Shown here: in pieces, positions 62,910 to 64,000 of the stretch
Layout: every line of letters begins with the position of its first letter
Position numbering within the stretch: position 1 is the stretch's first letter
Assembly (NCBI RefSeq): GCF_024679095.1
Contig: NC_066571.1
Span: 5,500,783-5,564,782, forward strand
Direction of reading: 5' to 3'
Source: Eriocheir sinensis
Taxonomy: Eukaryota > Arthropoda > Malacostraca > Decapoda > Varunidae
DNA: 64,000 nucleotides
Notes under the pieces: generated by a model
Seen by the model: the letters and a program-made list of their open reading frames with translations, nothing else
The model's database searches: none
What the model was told of the DNA's origin: nothing
Translations under genes and position numbers: made by a program

Positions 62910-64000
<1,091 letters not shown>

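Overview
The window looks like nuclear DNA of an arthropod, most likely a decapod crustacean and perhaps a crab. The reasons are: one ordinary animal gene in a very large, intron-like and repeat-rich setting; an extreme density of pure dinucleotide microsatellites (more than fifty tracts, several over 100 bp); short interstitial blocks of the arthropod telomere motif TTAGG; remnants of Jockey/CR1-like non-LTR retrotransposons; a tRNA-derived SINE; and small terminal-inverted-repeat elements. The species is an inference from these traits, not a database match.

The only gene I can support firmly is a long-chain acyl-CoA synthetase of the ACSL3/4 type on the minus strand at 5331-7355. It is one uninterrupted 674-codon reading frame, entered through a good branch point, pyrimidine tract and AG acceptor at 7357-7392. 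A consensus splice donor lies at 35399-35405 on the same strand in a GC-rich block (about 35405-35690). I propose this as a possible 5' exon, which would make 7.4-35.4 kb one large intron; this is untested.

Region by region: 1-4.2 kb holds diverged short tandem repeats, one MITE and two CA tracts. 4.2-7.4 kb holds the gene and its 3' flank. 7.4-10.8 kb is microsatellite, purine-rich and T-rich sequence. 10.8-12.3 kb is a broken reverse-transcriptase element. 13-14.4 kb is a long polypurine tract. 14.7-15.2 kb is a SINE split by a MITE. 15.5-29.9 kb is dominated by microsatellites and tandem arrays with units of 62-160 bp. 30.3-33.7 kb is an old satellite domain (143- and 154-bp units) into which LINE 3' ends and a MITE have inserted. 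34.2-37.2 kb is the least repetitive part (candidate promoter/exon, a full CRE site, a decayed reverse-transcriptase fragment). 37.4-39.4 kb holds a ~140-bp array and a 75-bp array. 40.2 kb has a MITE with a triplicated core. 46.7-47.9 kb is a nest of MITEs. 50.3-51.1 kb is a 67-bp array. 52.4-53.1 kb is a second LINE 3' end. 55-61.3 kb holds G-rich, purine-rich and pyrimidine-rich arrays, ending in a TTAGG-like block and a 17-unit 40-bp minisatellite. The rest is microsatellites.

I found no operon, CRISPR array, toxin system or novel multi-gene system. Nearly all other long open frames are low-complexity translations of simple repeats. What is most worth following up is structural: the MITE families and their nesting, the possible long-range 5' exon of the synthetase gene, the repeated use of 140-155 bp tandem periods, and inverted pairs of dinucleotide tracts.
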